From: Serratia sp. DD3
GTDB taxonomy: Bacteria; Pseudomonadota; Gammaproteobacteria; Enterobacterales; Enterobacteriaceae
Direction of reading: 5' to 3'
Length of the DNA: 64,000 nucleotides
Assembly: GCF_000496755.2 (NCBI RefSeq)
Contig: NZ_AYKS02000071.1
Coordinates: forward strand, 310,001 to 374,000
The position numbers and the translations under genes were made by a program. The notes beneath the pieces were generated by a model. That model worked only from the letters and a program-made list of their open reading frames with translations. It was not told the DNA's origin and made no database searches. Shown here piece by piece: positions 9,452-18,191 of this stretch (its first letter is position 1; every line of letters starts with the position of its first letter).

Positions 9452-9818
9452 AACGCTTCAAAACGTTACTGTAAACAATCTCACCTTATCGCGTTAAAGC
9501 AGTACGGTAATATAAATGGCGCTTTATACTTCAAGTCTCAAAAGATTGATCAGCATACCGTGCAATTACACTGGTCGGCAGATAGCAGACCGAGCTTAAC
9601 AAGGTACGGGGTTTTACTGGCCGCCGTACCAATCCCCTTTTTGCTGGCAAGCCATCTGGGGGCCCTATTGATGGCCCCCAGAATTACGCAACACAATATT
9701 TTTTAAATCACAAAGGTTTACTGATTTATTGCTATTCCGAGCCCGCACCACGCCCTCTTAACGGATGCAACTCTGAGTGGTTTGGCATCACCGCCTACAG
9801 CTTGGGATATAATGGCCT
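9452..9818 (+). other. Possible degenerate coding remnant between IS and tnaB
   Basis: 367 bp with no accepted gene. Two plus-strand frames look protein-like without starts: 9452-9706 (ALKQYGNINGALYFKSQKID...) and 9586-9813 (GFTGRRTNPLFAGKPSGGPI...; ends TAYSLGYNGL and TAA). They overlap in different frames, as expected of a frameshifted gene tail truncated by the IS, but I do not recognise the family and the IS left flank does not hold a matching 5' part. Also holds a perfect 9-bp hairpin (9656-9681). Confidence 0.25.
9656..9681. terminator. GC-rich hairpin downstream of tnaB
   Basis: Perfect inverted repeat CTGGGGGCC / GGCCCCCAG with an 8-nt loop. It lies 138 bp past the tnaB stop. No long U run follows on either strand, so termination is only a possibility. 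Confidence 0.35.
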
Positions 9819-11072
9819 TTAACCAAACTTTGGCAGTATATTAAACGTACTACCAAACCAGCAAAATATAACCACTACGCCGAAAGTAATAACTAAAAAT
9901 GGAATGACTTTGCCTCCCCAAACCGTGAACGTCTTGTTTGGGAATCTTTCTCTTGATTTCAAGGCAAGAACTGCAGGTATTATTACGGCCCATATTGTGG
10001 CACATAGCCCTGCACCACCTATCCCATAAATAAAACCATTGGGGAAAAATAAATACAAAATACTCGGGGGTAGGAAAGTTAATAATATGGTTTTAAAACG
10101 CCCGGAAGATGAGTTATCTAGCTTGAATAAGTCAGCAAGGTAATCAAACAACCCCAGTGTAACGCCAAAAAATGAGCTAGCAACCGCTAAGTTAGAAAAA
10201 ACAAGCAAGAAAAATTCTATCGAACTACTTTGATTTGTCCCTAAAAATGATTTAACGAGAGAATCTACGTTTCCTCCTGATGAAATAATCTCTTTAAAAT
10301 CATTACGGGGAACGTTACCCATGGTGCAGTATAACCAAAATAAATAAACAGCAAGCGCTAACAGGGAACCTAAAACAATGCTTTTTATTAATTTATCTTT
10401 TCTCTTTCCATAACAAATAATCAGGCTAGGAATATTACCATGAAAGCCAAAGGAGGCCAGGCACACAGGTATAGCCATAAATATATAAGGGAAGTAGGAA
10501 TTGTTACCACCACCATCGCCCCCACTAACATCCCTTAATATTGAGTAATCAACCTGGAAGAAAAGTGTCCCAAACACAACAACAAATGCTATTATTTTTA
10601 TCCCTAGAAAAAGGGATGTAATTCTACTCGCAGCTAACGAACTAAACCACAATACACTGGCAACAAAAACCGCAGTACATATGCCAACCACCCGAGAATT
10701 TACCTGATACCCTAAATTCATTGATAGGGTTTCGCTTATTATTGCACCATTGGCAGAGATATAAGCATAAGTCAGTATATACAGTACAAAAGCCACCGTT
10801 ATACCACTTACAATGTTCCACTTATTCCCAATCAAATCTTTAGTTATTGTATTGAAACTGGAGCCCACTGGGTAATTTAAGTTTGCCTCTAACAATAACA
10901 ACCCTGAGTGTAACATTGAAAACCAGGCGATTATTAATATGAAGGCTCCCCAAAAAAACCAAGCCCCTGCAAGGTTAACGGGTAAAGCAAACATTCCCCC
11001 GCCGATGACTGTACCCGCTATAACCATCACGCCCCAAAAGGAGGAGTGTTTAGTATTTGATGTTTCGTTCAT
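9819..11072 (-). CDS. tnaB: Low-affinity tryptophan permease (tnaB)
   Basis: Proton-coupled tryptophan importer of the inner membrane that supplies tryptophanase. The 417 residues track E. coli TnaB (415) almost without gaps, with about 11 hydrophobic segments, the N-terminal SFWGVMVIAGTVIGGGMFAL signature of the HAAAP/Mtr-TnaB-TyrP family, SFGFHGNIPSLI and the C-terminal FNILPKFG. It follows tnaA on the same strand. The tnaA-tnaB gap here is 390 bp, several times the E. coli spacing, because an ERIC element with an insertion lies in it. The codons are AT-rich compared with the ars and rlhA genes nearby. Confidence 0.95.
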   Translation of the reverse strand: MNETSNTKHSSFWGVMVIAGTVIGGGMFALPVNLAGAWFFWGAFILIIAWFSMLHSGLLLLEANLNYPVGSSFNTITKDLIGNKWNIVSGITVAFVLYILTYAYISANGAIISETLSMNLGYQVNSRVVGICTAVFVASVLWFSSLAASRITSLFLGIKIIAFVVVFGTLFFQVDYSILRDVSGGDGGGNNSYFPYIFMAIPVCLASFGFHGNIPSLIICYGKRKDKLIKSIVLGSLLALAVYLFWLYCTMGNVPRNDFKEIISSGGNVDSLVKSFLGTNQSSSIEFFLLVFSNLAVASSFFGVTLGLFDYLADLFKLDNSSSGRFKTILLTFLPPSILYLFFPNGFIYGIGGAGLCATIWAVIIPAVLALKSRERFPNKTFTVWGGKVIPFLVITFGVVVIFCWFGSTFNILPKFG

Positions 11073-11224
11073 GATGCCCTCTATTTATAGAGAATCTATG
11101 TTTATTGTTGTTTTAAATAAGTTATCAGATAGCGACGCTCAAGTTACATAAAAATAAGAACAATTATTGCCTCACGCAATGAGCAACCCAGTTGATAAAA
11201 AATAGTATGTCACTTAAAGCATCA

Positions 11225-11423
11225 TATACCCGCGCCCTTCAAACCGCCCTGGCTTTGGCCACCTTTTTCACCCCAGCCACATAGTTATCTATATGACTGG
11301 GGATTAATGAACCTCATTCATGAGGTTCACCCTAAGGGTCAGCACAAGTGCTGTTCAAATCGGTTATTAACCGATTTGTCAATCAATGACCGTTCACAAG
11401 CAATTCAAATTATTTTGCGTATA
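11225..11423. repeat. ERIC element with ~72-bp palindrome-rich insertion
   Basis: Both ERIC ends are present (TATACCC at 11225; ...ATTTTGCGTATA ending 11423), but the element is 199 bp instead of 127. The extra DNA falls after the ERIC mid-section. The stretch 11308-11378 is a run of four perfect dyads: 11308-11329 (includes GAACCTCATTCATGAGGTTC), 11329-11339 (ACCCTAAGGGT), 11341-11352 (AGCACAAGTGCT), and 11356-11378 (CAAATCGGTT / AACCGATTTG around ATT). It sits between tnaA and tnaB and will be transcribed with them. Confidence 0.8.
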
Positions 11424-11462
11424 AACATTGCGACACAAAATCATTTCTTACTCTATTTCTTA

Positions 11463-12878
11463 CTAGACCTCTTTTAGCCTGGCCGTAAAGTGGCGTAATA
11501 CTTTAGGTTCGTAGGTAAAGGTTAACCCTTTAATATTATGAGCATTTTCTTTTACATATTTAAACGCTTCAATAATAAAGTCCATGTGCGTTTGTGTGTA
11601 GGTGGCTCTTGAAATAGTCAAACGAAGCAACTCAGCAGGGCAAGGTAATTGCTTCCCAGTCTTAGGGTCTCTGCCCAGTAAAAACGAACCAATTTCCACC
11701 GCTCTGATGCCTGCTACTTTATATAGCTCACAAGCGAGAGCTTGAGCTGGGAATTGCTCAGCAGGTATATGAGGTAGCAACTTGCCCGCATCAACAAAAG
11801 CAGCGTGGCCACCAGCTTGCTGGCAAATCACGCCAATAGCCTCAAGACCATCAACCAAATATTGAACTTGTGCAATACGATAGGCTAGCCAATCTTGATT
11901 CATACCATCACTAAGCCCTACAGCAAGACGTTCCATCGCCCCACCCTCTAAACCGCCATAAGTAGGGAAACCTTCCTGAACAACACAAATCGTTCTGCAC
12001 TCTGTATAAACATCTAAATAGCTATCATCTTTGATGCATAATAACCCCCCCATCGGAACCATCGCATCTTTTTTAGCAGACATAGCTAACATATCGGCAT
12101 ACTTATAGGTTTCCATCGTTATTTGTTCGATGCTCCAATCTTTATATCCCGCTTCTCTTTGCTGGATAAAGTAAGCATTTTCAGCAAAACGAGCCGAATC
12201 CATAACCACTGGAATGTCATATTTTTTAGCAATAGCATATACGGCTTTTAAATTTTCTATGGAAACCGGTTGTCCACCAGCAGAGTTAGACGTTATGGTC
12301 GCCACAATATAAGGCACGTTATTAGGGCCAACGTCTATGATACCTCTCTCTAGCCCCTCAAGATCAAAGTTACCTTTAAAGTCTTGACGGGCTGCGGTAT
12401 CAAACGCTTCTTTAATATAAACGTTGCGTACCGTACAACCATTTATTTGGCTATGCCCTTGGGTGGTATCAAAAAAATAGTTAGAGAAGACAACCATTTT
12501 TGCTCTATCCAAACCCTTTTCTTGCTCACGCTTTTTAATTAATACCGGAATATAAATTTGTTCCGCACCACGCCCTTGGTGAGTCGGAATAGTGTGTTGG
12601 TATCCAAAAATATTTTTGACTGCGTTAGCTAAAGCATAATAGCTCCGGCTTCCACTATAGGCTTCATCTCCGCGTAACATTGCGGCTTGCATGTTTTGCG
12701 TGACAGCCCCGGTACCACTGTCCGTCAGTAAATCAATAAATACATCTTCACTATCAAGTAGGAAAGGGTTCATTCCTGATTTTATGATCGCACTATCACG
12801 ATGATCTCTTGTCGTGCGCTTGATAGGTTCAATAACTCTAATACGGAATGGCTCAGGGAGATGTTTGAAGTTATTCAT
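11463..12878 (-). CDS. tnaA: Tryptophanase (tnaA)
   Basis: PLP-dependent lyase that splits L-tryptophan into indole, pyruvate and ammonia; the source of indole, a signalling molecule. At 471 residues it has the same length as E. coli TnaA and reads nearly identically, including [20 protein letters not shown] at the N-terminus and the [12 protein letters not shown] motif whose second Lys (Lys270 in E. coli numbering) binds PLP. FEAT is a homologous possibility for tyrosine phenol-lyase, but the close match along the entire length favours tryptophanase. It is preceded by a TnaC leader peptide (269-nt spacer) and a consensus CRP site, so control by tryptophan-induced antitermination and catabolite repression is expected. 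An indole-positive phenotype is predicted. Confidence 0.97.
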   Translation of the reverse strand: MNNFKHLPEPFRIRVIEPIKRTTRDHRDSAIIKSGMNPFLLDSEDVFIDLLTDSGTGAVTQNMQAAMLRGDEAYSGSRSYYALANAVKNIFGYQHTIPTHQGRGAEQIYIPVLIKKREQEKGLDRAKMVVFSNYFFDTTQGHSQINGCTVRNVYIKEAFDTAARQDFKGNFDLEGLERGIIDVGPNNVPYIVATITSNSAGGQPVSIENLKAVYAIAKKYDIPVVMDSARFAENAYFIQQREAGYKDWSIEQITMETYKYADMLAMSAKKDAMVPMGGLLCIKDDSYLDVYTECRTICVVQEGFPTYGGLEGGAMERLAVGLSDGMNQDWLAYRIAQVQYLVDGLEAIGVICQQAGGHAAFVDAGKLLPHIPAEQFPAQALACELYKVAGIRAVEIGSFLLGRDPKTGKQLPCPAELLRLTISRATYTQTHMDFIIEAFKYVKENAHNIKGLTFTYEPKVLRHFTARLKEV

Positions 12879-13147
12879 CGTATAATCCTTAAATTTAAAT
12901 ATAGCTAGCCTGATAGCTGTTCATTAAAAATGAATAGCCATGATAATTTTCATTAATATGCCTAAAATATATCAAGTTTCATGAATGCTAGCGGAATTAG
13001 CTCACACAGTGAATTGCATAAGCCAACCCAATTAAGAGTTTACTTTTCTGCTGCCTTCGTGAAATTTAAATTATTAATAGCATGACAAGCAAAACAGATT
13101 ACGGCGAATCCAGTTTTACTTATATGTTTATGGTAGGGCGAGGAAGA

Positions 13148-13225
13148 TCAAGGGCGATGATTGACGATCATATAGTCAATGTTAAACCATTTCGGGGTTA
13201 TATATGTCTCTTTTAAGGTAATCAT
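13148..13225 (-). CDS. tnaC: Tryptophanase leader peptide (tnaC), 25 aa
   Basis: A 25-codon frame from ATG 13223-13225 to TGA 13148-13150, upstream of tnaA. It contains KWFNID followed by IVNHRP at the C-terminus, almost the same as the E. coli TnaC core, with Trp13, Asp17 and the terminal Pro25 at the spacing (Trp to Asp +4, to Pro +12) known to be needed for Trp-induced ribosome stalling. The N-terminal half (MITLKETYITP) differs from E. coli. A GAGGG ribosome site precedes the start. Stalling at Pro-stop with free tryptophan would mask the Rho entry region in the 269-nt spacer, allowing tnaAB transcription. Too short for routine gene callers. Confidence 0.95.
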   Translation of the reverse strand: MITLKETYITPKWFNIDYMIVNHRP

Positions 13226-13260
13226 AATATATCAGCCCTCATTAAACGTAGCATTACATT

Positions 13261-13316
13261 ATTATAATGGATAAATTTGTCTATGAGTATTTCGAGTAAA
13301 TGTGATTGGATTCACA
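13261..13316 (-). promoter_or_regulatory. tna promoter with consensus CRP site
   Basis: TGTGA-TTGGAT-TCACA at 13301-13316 is a perfect CRP palindrome. A TATAAT lies on the minus strand at 13261-13266 with no recognisable -35, typical of a CRP-dependent promoter. The site centre is about 83 bp before the tnaC start. Strong cAMP-CRP dependence is known for E. coli tna. Confidence 0.85.
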
Positions 13317-13539
13317 ACTACTTTATTGGATAAATCGAATCGTTCCGGCCAGTAGGAGCAGAGCAAACATCATCCCGCCAATACTGGCAACCCCTTGGCA
13401 AAACGGAAGTTAAAAATCAACAAATTGAACACTGGCGGTAGTGAGATAGACCGGTGGTCACGAGCAGCCTTTGAGTTTATCCGTTGTCATCGACCTCTAT
13501 GACAGCACCCCCCGTTTCTTTACGATCCCGTCACTTGAT
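13317..13539. other. Intergenic spacer between tna and ars operons
   Basis: 223 bp with no supported gene. A minus-strand stretch next to the TAA at 13323-13325 reads like a hydrophobic protein tail (GVASIGGMMFALLLLAGTIR), with a stop about 28 codons earlier; it may be the end of a lost membrane transporter. This is the junction of two functionally unrelated accessory operons. Confidence 0.3.
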
Positions 13540-13594
13540 AACATATATGAATAATCAAATGTATTATTGACTTTGACTTTAAGAGTCTTAAGAT
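13540..13594 (+). promoter_or_regulatory. ars promoter and candidate ArsR operator
   Basis: TTGACT (13567-13572), a 16-bp spacer and TAAGAT (13589-13594) form a promoter 29 bp before arsR. Just upstream, at about 13540-13565, is an imperfect AT-rich dyad (CATATATGA ... TCAAATGTA), matching the location and character of ArsR operators in enterobacterial ars operons. Confidence 0.7.
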
Positions 13595-13622
13595 AACCGC
13601 AGTATTCCGTCTTGGAGCTCCC

Positions 13623-13964
13623 ATGACCACACTTACCCCATTACAGCTCTTCAAAAACCTGTCAGACGAAACCCGCCTGAATGTCATTCTACTGCTCCGA
13701 GAGTCTGGTGAGCTGTGTGTTTGCGAGCTTTGTAACACCCTCGATGAGTCTCAACCCAAGATTTCCAGGCACTTGGCCATGCTGAGAGAGTCCGGGCTGT
13801 TACTGGATCGCCGTGCTGGAAAGTGGATCCACTATCGCCTGTCTCCACATATTCCGGCCTGGGCTGCCGCCGTGATTGAGCAAGCCTACCTCAGTCAACA
13901 AGACCAAATCGTTTTGCTTGCACGAGGTAATGGCACAATGAGCGGCAAGGCCGCTTGTCTTTGA
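13623..13964 (+). CDS. arsR: Arsenite-responsive repressor ArsR
   Basis: ArsR/SmtB-family winged-helix repressor that leaves its operator when As(III) or Sb(III) binds. The 113-residue protein has the ELCVCELC motif giving Cys32, Cys34 and Cys37, the exact three-cysteine As(III) site of the plasmid R773 protein, directly in the DNA-binding helix region, followed by QPKISRHLAMLRESGLL (recognition helix). Start ATG is preceded by GGAG. It is the first gene of an arsRDABC operon and autoregulates it through the operator at about 13540. The C-terminus (SGKAACL) has an extra Cys of unknown relevance. Confidence 0.96.
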   Translation: MTTLTPLQLFKNLSDETRLNVILLLRESGELCVCELCNTLDESQPKISRHLAMLRESGLLLDRRAGKWIHYRLSPHIPAWAAAVIEQAYLSQQDQIVLLARGNGTMSGKAACL

Positions 13965-14054
13965 TGTACTAAAAAACTGACGCTTTCATATCTGTTTTAT
14001 TACATTTGATAGGGTAGTACGACAAACTGATTTAATAACGGAAGGACGGTATAG

Positions 14055-14417
14055 ATGAAAACACTCTCAGTGTATGACCCGGCACTCTGCTGCAGTACCG
14101 GCGTATGCGGTACTGACGTTGACCAAGCCTTGGTCACCTTCTCTGCTGATGTTGACTGGCTCAAAAAACGTGGTGTCACCGTTGCTCGTTACAACCTGGC
14201 CCAGCAACCGATGGCCTTTATCAACAATGCACTAGTCAAAAACTTCCTTGAAAATTCAGGGGCTGAAGGACTGCCGTTACTTTTGCTTGATGGTGAATTT
14301 GTCATGGCAGGGCGTTACCCTACCCGTGCTGACCTGGCTCGCTGGTGCAAACTGCCGCTGGAAATCACCAGCATCGCACCCAAAAACTGCTGTGGTGGTA
14401 ACACGTCCTGCTGTTAA
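14055..14417 (+). CDS. arsD: Arsenic metallochaperone ArsD
   Basis: Binds As(III) and hands it to the ArsA ATPase, raising its affinity for low arsenite; also a weak secondary repressor of ars. The 120-residue thioredoxin-fold protein has Cys12, Cys13 and Cys18 (PALCCSTGVCG), the essential metallochaperone triad, plus two vicinal pairs near the C-terminus (NCCGG and the final SCC) as in the R773 protein. It lies 90 bp after arsR and 39 bp before arsA. Presence of arsD and arsA makes this the five-gene, ATP-driven type of operon, more common on plasmids and genomic islands than the arsRBC type. Confidence 0.96.
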   Translation: MKTLSVYDPALCCSTGVCGTDVDQALVTFSADVDWLKKRGVTVARYNLAQQPMAFINNALVKNFLENSGAEGLPLLLLDGEFVMAGRYPTRADLARWCKLPLEITSIAPKNCCGGNTSCC

Positions 14418-14456
14418 TCAACGCCTTGCTGTTAATCAACGCATAGAGGGAACGCC

Positions 14457-16217
14457 ATGAAATTCTTACAAAACCCACCCGTTTTCCTCTTTTTTACCGG
14501 GAAAGGCGGTGTCGGTAAAACATCCATTTCCTGTGCCAGTGCGATTACCTTGGCTGATGCCGGTAAACGCGTCTTGCTGGTCAGCACCGATCCGGCATCG
14601 AATGTCGGCCAAGTGTTTAATCAGTCTATTGGTAACCAGATTACCGCGATCGCAACCGTGCCAGGATTATCTGCGCTGGAAATTGATCCTCAGGCGGCGG
14701 CTCAACTTTACCGTTCCCGTATTGTTGACCCCGTGAAAGGTCTCCTGCCAGAGGAGGTGGTTCGCAGTATCGAAGAGCAATTGTCAGGCGCCTGTACCAC
14801 TGAAATTGCCGCGTTCGATGAATTTACCGGTTTATTGACTGATGCCGCCCTGCTGAATAATTTTGATCATGTCATTTTCGATACTGCGCCCACCGGGCAC
14901 ACCATTCGTTTGTTGCAGCTACCCGGTGCCTGGAGCAGTTTTATCGACAAGAACCCAGAAGGCTCTTCGTGTCTGGGCCCGCTGGCCGGTTTGGAAAAGC
15001 AGCGTGATCGCTATGCCCAAGCATTACAGGCCTTATCTGATGCAGCAAGAACCCGCTTGATACTGGTTGCCAGGGCGCAAAAATCAACACTTGCTGAAGT
15101 CGCCAGAACCCATCACGAACTGGCCCAAGTCGGCTTAGGTAACCAGTTTCTCGTTATCAATGGGATATTGCCCGCAACTGAAGCTCAGGCAGACAAACTA
15201 GCCAGTGCATTGTATCTACGTGAGCAGCAGGCTTTGAGTGAGTTACCCGACGTTCTCAGCGCATTGCCCAGGGATGATTTGATGTTGCAACCGGTAAATA
15301 TGGTGGGAACTGATGCGCTACGCCAACTGTTGGGAAACAGCGAAGTCCTACGTTCAGCATCAACACCTCACATGACCGAAGCATTACCCGAGTTACCCAC
15401 GCTGTCCACACTGATTGAGGAAATAGCTGCTGATGAACACGGTTTAGTCATGCTGATGGGGAAAGGTGGCGTAGGCAAAACCACCCTGGCCGCCTCAATT
15501 GCAGTAAAACTGGCGGAAAAAGGGCTGGATGTCCACCTGACCACGTCTGATCCCGCCGCGCATCTCGAGAACACCTTGCATGGGCAACTTCCGAACCTGA
15601 TGGTTAGCCGGATAGATCCACTGGCTGAGACAGAACGTTATCGTCAGCATGTTTTATCCACCAAAGGCAAGGATCTGGATGCACAAGGTAAGGCGTTACT
15701 GGAAGAAGATCTCCGCTCCCCCTGTACTGAGGAAATTGCGGTATTTCAGGCTTTTTCCCGCGTGATACGGGAAGCAGGCAAGCGCTTTGTGGTGATGGAT
15801 ACGGCACCGACCGGCCATACGTTGCTACTGTTGGATGCTACCGGTGCCTACCACCGTGAGGTCGCCAAACGTATGGGGGAAAGTGGCCATTACCTGACCC
15901 CGATGATGCAATTGCAGGATGAAAAACGAACCAAAGTGTTATTGGTGACGCTGCCTGAAACCACTCCGGTGCTGGAAGCCGCCAACCTGCAGAAAGACCT
16001 GCGCCGCGCAGGTATTGAACCTTGGGCATGGGTTATCAATAACAGCCTGGTTGCTGCGACCACATCATCACCGCTGTTGCAATTACGTGCATCGCATGAA
16101 GTTGAACAGATTAAAAAAGTCAGAGACTCACTGGCTTCACGCCTGGCTCTTATTCCTCTGCAGGAAGAGGAGCCAATCGGTATTGCCCGTCTGAGCCTGT
16201 TGGCTGGCGGAGTTTAA
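14457..16217 (+). CDS. arsA: Arsenite efflux ATPase subunit ArsA
   Basis: Cytoplasmic As(III)/Sb(III)-stimulated ATPase that docks on the membrane pump ArsB. The 586 residues are an internal duplication: two homologous halves each start with a P-loop, GKGGVGKTS at 15-23 and GKGGVGKTT in the second half (about residue 335), and each has the DTAPTGHT signal-transduction motif. The three metal-site cysteines are present in [16 protein letters not shown] and RSPCTEEI (Cys113, Cys172 and Cys422 in R773 numbering). Downstream of its stop a strong terminator-like hairpin precedes arsB, so ArsA and ArsB expression could be uncoupled. Confidence 0.97.
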   Translation: MKFLQNPPVFLFFTGKGGVGKTSISCASAITLADAGKRVLLVSTDPASNVGQVFNQSIGNQITAIATVPGLSALEIDPQAAAQLYRSRIVDPVKGLLPEEVVRSIEEQLSGACTTEIAAFDEFTGLLTDAALLNNFDHVIFDTAPTGHTIRLLQLPGAWSSFIDKNPEGSSCLGPLAGLEKQRDRYAQALQALSDAARTRLILVARAQKSTLAEVARTHHELAQVGLGNQFLVINGILPATEAQADKLASALYLREQQALSELPDVLSALPRDDLMLQPVNMVGTDALRQLLGNSEVLRSASTPHMTEALPELPTLSTLIEEIAADEHGLVMLMGKGGVGKTTLAASIAVKLAEKGLDVHLTTSDPAAHLENTLHGQLPNLMVSRIDPLAETERYRQHVLSTKGKDLDAQGKALLEEDLRSPCTEEIAVFQAFSRVIREAGKRFVVMDTAPTGHTLLLLDATGAYHREVAKRMGESGHYLTPMMQLQDEKRTKVLLVTLPETTPVLEAANLQKDLRRAGIEPWAWVINNSLVAATTSSPLLQLRASHEVEQIKKVRDSLASRLALIPLQEEEPIGIARLSLLAGGV

Positions 16218-16234
16218 CTCAGGATCATTTTTTC

Positions 16235-16261
16235 AGGGCAAGGGTTCGCCCTTGCCCTTTT
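16235..16261 (+). terminator. UUCG-capped hairpin between arsA and arsB
   Basis: A perfect 10-bp stem, AGGGCAAGGG / CCCTTGCCCT, closed by a TTCG tetraloop and followed by TTTT, located 17 nt after the arsA stop and 9 nt before the arsB ATG. It has the form of an intrinsic terminator with a short U run that merges into the arsB ribosome site (GGAGG). It may act as a partial terminator, an mRNA-stability hairpin or a translation modulator. Confidence 0.75.
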
Positions 16262-16270
16262 GGAGGCGTT

Positions 16271-17560
16271 ATGTTGTTGGCAGGAGCTATTTTTGTCTTA
16301 ACCATTGTATTGGTTATCTGGCAACCCAAGGGGTTGGGCATTGGTTGGAGCGCTACACTGGGTGCCGTACTGGCGTTACTGACTGGCGTGGTTCATCTCA
16401 ATGATATTCCGGTGGTCTGGCAAATTGTCTGGAATGCCACCGCCACCTTTATTGCGGTGATCATCATCAGTCTGTTACTGGATGAGTCAGGCTTCTTTGA
16501 ATGGGCGGCCTTGCATGTGGCGCGCTGGGGCAATGGCCGTGGCCGTTTGTTGTTTACCTATATCATCCTGCTGGGGGCAGCGGTAGCGGCATTGTTCGCC
16601 AACGATGGGGCAGCATTAATCCTCACGCCGATTGTCATAGCCATGCTTCTGGCGCTGGGTTTCAGCCGTGGCGCGACCTTGGCCTTTGTGATGGCGGCGG
16701 GCTTTATTGCCGATACCGCCAGCTTGCCGTTGATCGTGTCGAACCTGGTGAATATTGTCTCGGCGGATTTCTTCAACCTCGGATTCACTGAATACGCGGC
16801 GGTGATGGTGCCAGTTAACCTGGCGGCGATTGCGGCTACACTGGTGATGCTGCACCTGTTTTTCCGCAAAGAGATACCCGCCGTTTACGATTTGTCGCTG
16901 CTAAAAGCGCCGAAAGAGGCCATCCGCGACCTGAACACCTTCAAAACTGGCTGGCTGGTGCTGGTTCTGCTGTTGGTCGGCTTCTTTGCCCTGGAGCCAC
17001 TGGGTGTTCCCGTCAGCCTGGTCGCTGCCGTCGGGGCGCTGATTTTGTTCGTTGTCGCCAAAAAAGGGCATGCCATCAATACCGGCAAAGTACTGCGTGG
17101 TGCGCCTTGGCAAATCGTAGTCTTCTCGCTGGGCATGTATCTGGTGGTTTACGGCCTGCGCAATGCCGGGCTGACCCATTACCTTTCTGCGTTGCTGAAC
17201 CAATTCGCCGAGCAAGGGCTGTGGGTAGCCACACTGGGCACGGGGTTCCTGACCGCGTTCCTCTCTTCCATCATGAACAATATGCCCACCGTTCTGGTGG
17301 GGGCGCTGTCAATTGATGGCAGCACCGCCAGCGGTGTGATTAAAGAGGCAATGATTTATGCCAACGTGATCGGCAGCGATCTAGGGCCGAAAATTACCCC
17401 TATTGGTAGTCTTGCTACCTTACTGTGGCTGCATGTGCTATCACAAAAAAATATGACCATCACCTGGGGATATTACTTCCGGGTGGGGATTGTTATGACG
17501 ATCCCGGTGCTATTGGTCACGCTGGCGGCATTGGCCCTGCGATTATCGATATCCCTTTAA
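16271..17560 (+). CDS. arsB: Arsenite efflux pump ArsB
   Basis: Inner-membrane carrier that expels As(OH)3/Sb(OH)3, using the proton gradient alone or ATP when ArsA is bound. The 429 residues (same length as the enterobacterial proteins) form about 12 hydrophobic segments. Family landmarks include [54 protein letters not shown] and [23 protein letters not shown] ribosome site lies 5 nt before the ATG. It follows the UUCG hairpin after arsA and is 62 bp upstream of arsC. Confidence 0.97.
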   Translation: MLLAGAIFVLTIVLVIWQPKGLGIGWSATLGAVLALLTGVVHLNDIPVVWQIVWNATATFIAVIIISLLLDESGFFEWAALHVARWGNGRGRLLFTYIILLGAAVAALFANDGAALILTPIVIAMLLALGFSRGATLAFVMAAGFIADTASLPLIVSNLVNIVSADFFNLGFTEYAAVMVPVNLAAIAATLVMLHLFFRKEIPAVYDLSLLKAPKEAIRDLNTFKTGWLVLVLLLVGFFALEPLGVPVSLVAAVGALILFVVAKKGHAINTGKVLRGAPWQIVVFSLGMYLVVYGLRNAGLTHYLSALLNQFAEQGLWVATLGTGFLTAFLSSIMNNMPTVLVGALSIDGSTASGVIKEAMIYANVIGSDLGPKITPIGSLATLLWLHVLSQKNMTITWGYYFRVGIVMTIPVLLVTLAALALRLSISL

Positions 17561-17622
17561 TGTTTTTAAACAACCTCGCCAGCAGGTATAACCGGTTGGC
17601 GTTTCAATGAGAGATCACCACG

Positions 17623-18051
17623 ATGAGCAATGTGACTATTTATCATAATCCGGCCTGTGGAACATCGCGTAACACGCTGGAATTAATTCGTAACAGTGGT
17701 ACGGAACCTACAGTTGTTCTCTACCTGGAAACACCCCCCAGCCGCGATGTGCTGGTGAAGCTGATCGCTGATATGGGGATCACCGTTCGGGCATTATTAC
17801 GTAAGAACGTTGAGCCTTATGAGCAGCTAGGGCTGGCAGAAGATAACTTCAGCGATGACCAACTGATCGATTTTATGCTGCAGCATCCCATCCTGATCAA
17901 CCGCCCAATTGTGGTCACATCATTGGGAACCAAACTGTGCCGCCCTTCTGAATTGGTGCTGGATATTTTGCCCGAAGCACAACGCGGTGCCTTCACCAAA
18001 GAAGATGGCGAACGCGTGGTGGATGCACAAGGGAAACGGGTAGAGAAATAA
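17623..18051 (+). CDS. arsC: Glutaredoxin-dependent arsenate reductase ArsC
   Basis: Reduces arsenate to arsenite with glutathione and glutaredoxin, providing the substrate of ArsAB. The 142-residue protein has the catalytic Cys12 in NPACGTSRNTLE, and the arginines that hold arsenate lie in the TSLGTKLCRPSE and NRPIVVT segments, as in the E. coli/R773 enzyme. Last gene of the operon; a canonical terminator follows 12 nt after its stop. Confidence 0.96.
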   Translation: MSNVTIYHNPACGTSRNTLELIRNSGTEPTVVLYLETPPSRDVLVKLIADMGITVRALLRKNVEPYEQLGLAEDNFSDDQLIDFMLQHPILINRPIVVTSLGTKLCRPSELVLDILPEAQRGAFTKEDGERVVDAQGKRVEK

Positions 18052-18063
18052 GCTAACCTCAAG

Positions 18064-18087
18064 GGGAGCATTGAAGGCTCCCTTTTT
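18064..18087 (+). terminator. ars operon terminator
   Basis: GGGAGC - 7-nt loop - GCTCCC followed by TTTTT, 12 nt downstream of the arsC stop. Typical intrinsic terminator closing the ars operon. Confidence 0.9.
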
Positions 18088-18191
18088 ATTGCCTGTACCG
18101 CTCTCGCCATACAGATTGAAAATGTTTTCGTCCAGTTTCACTTCTGATTACAATAGCCGCTGCTTTGACCATAACGGATAACGACGATTAT

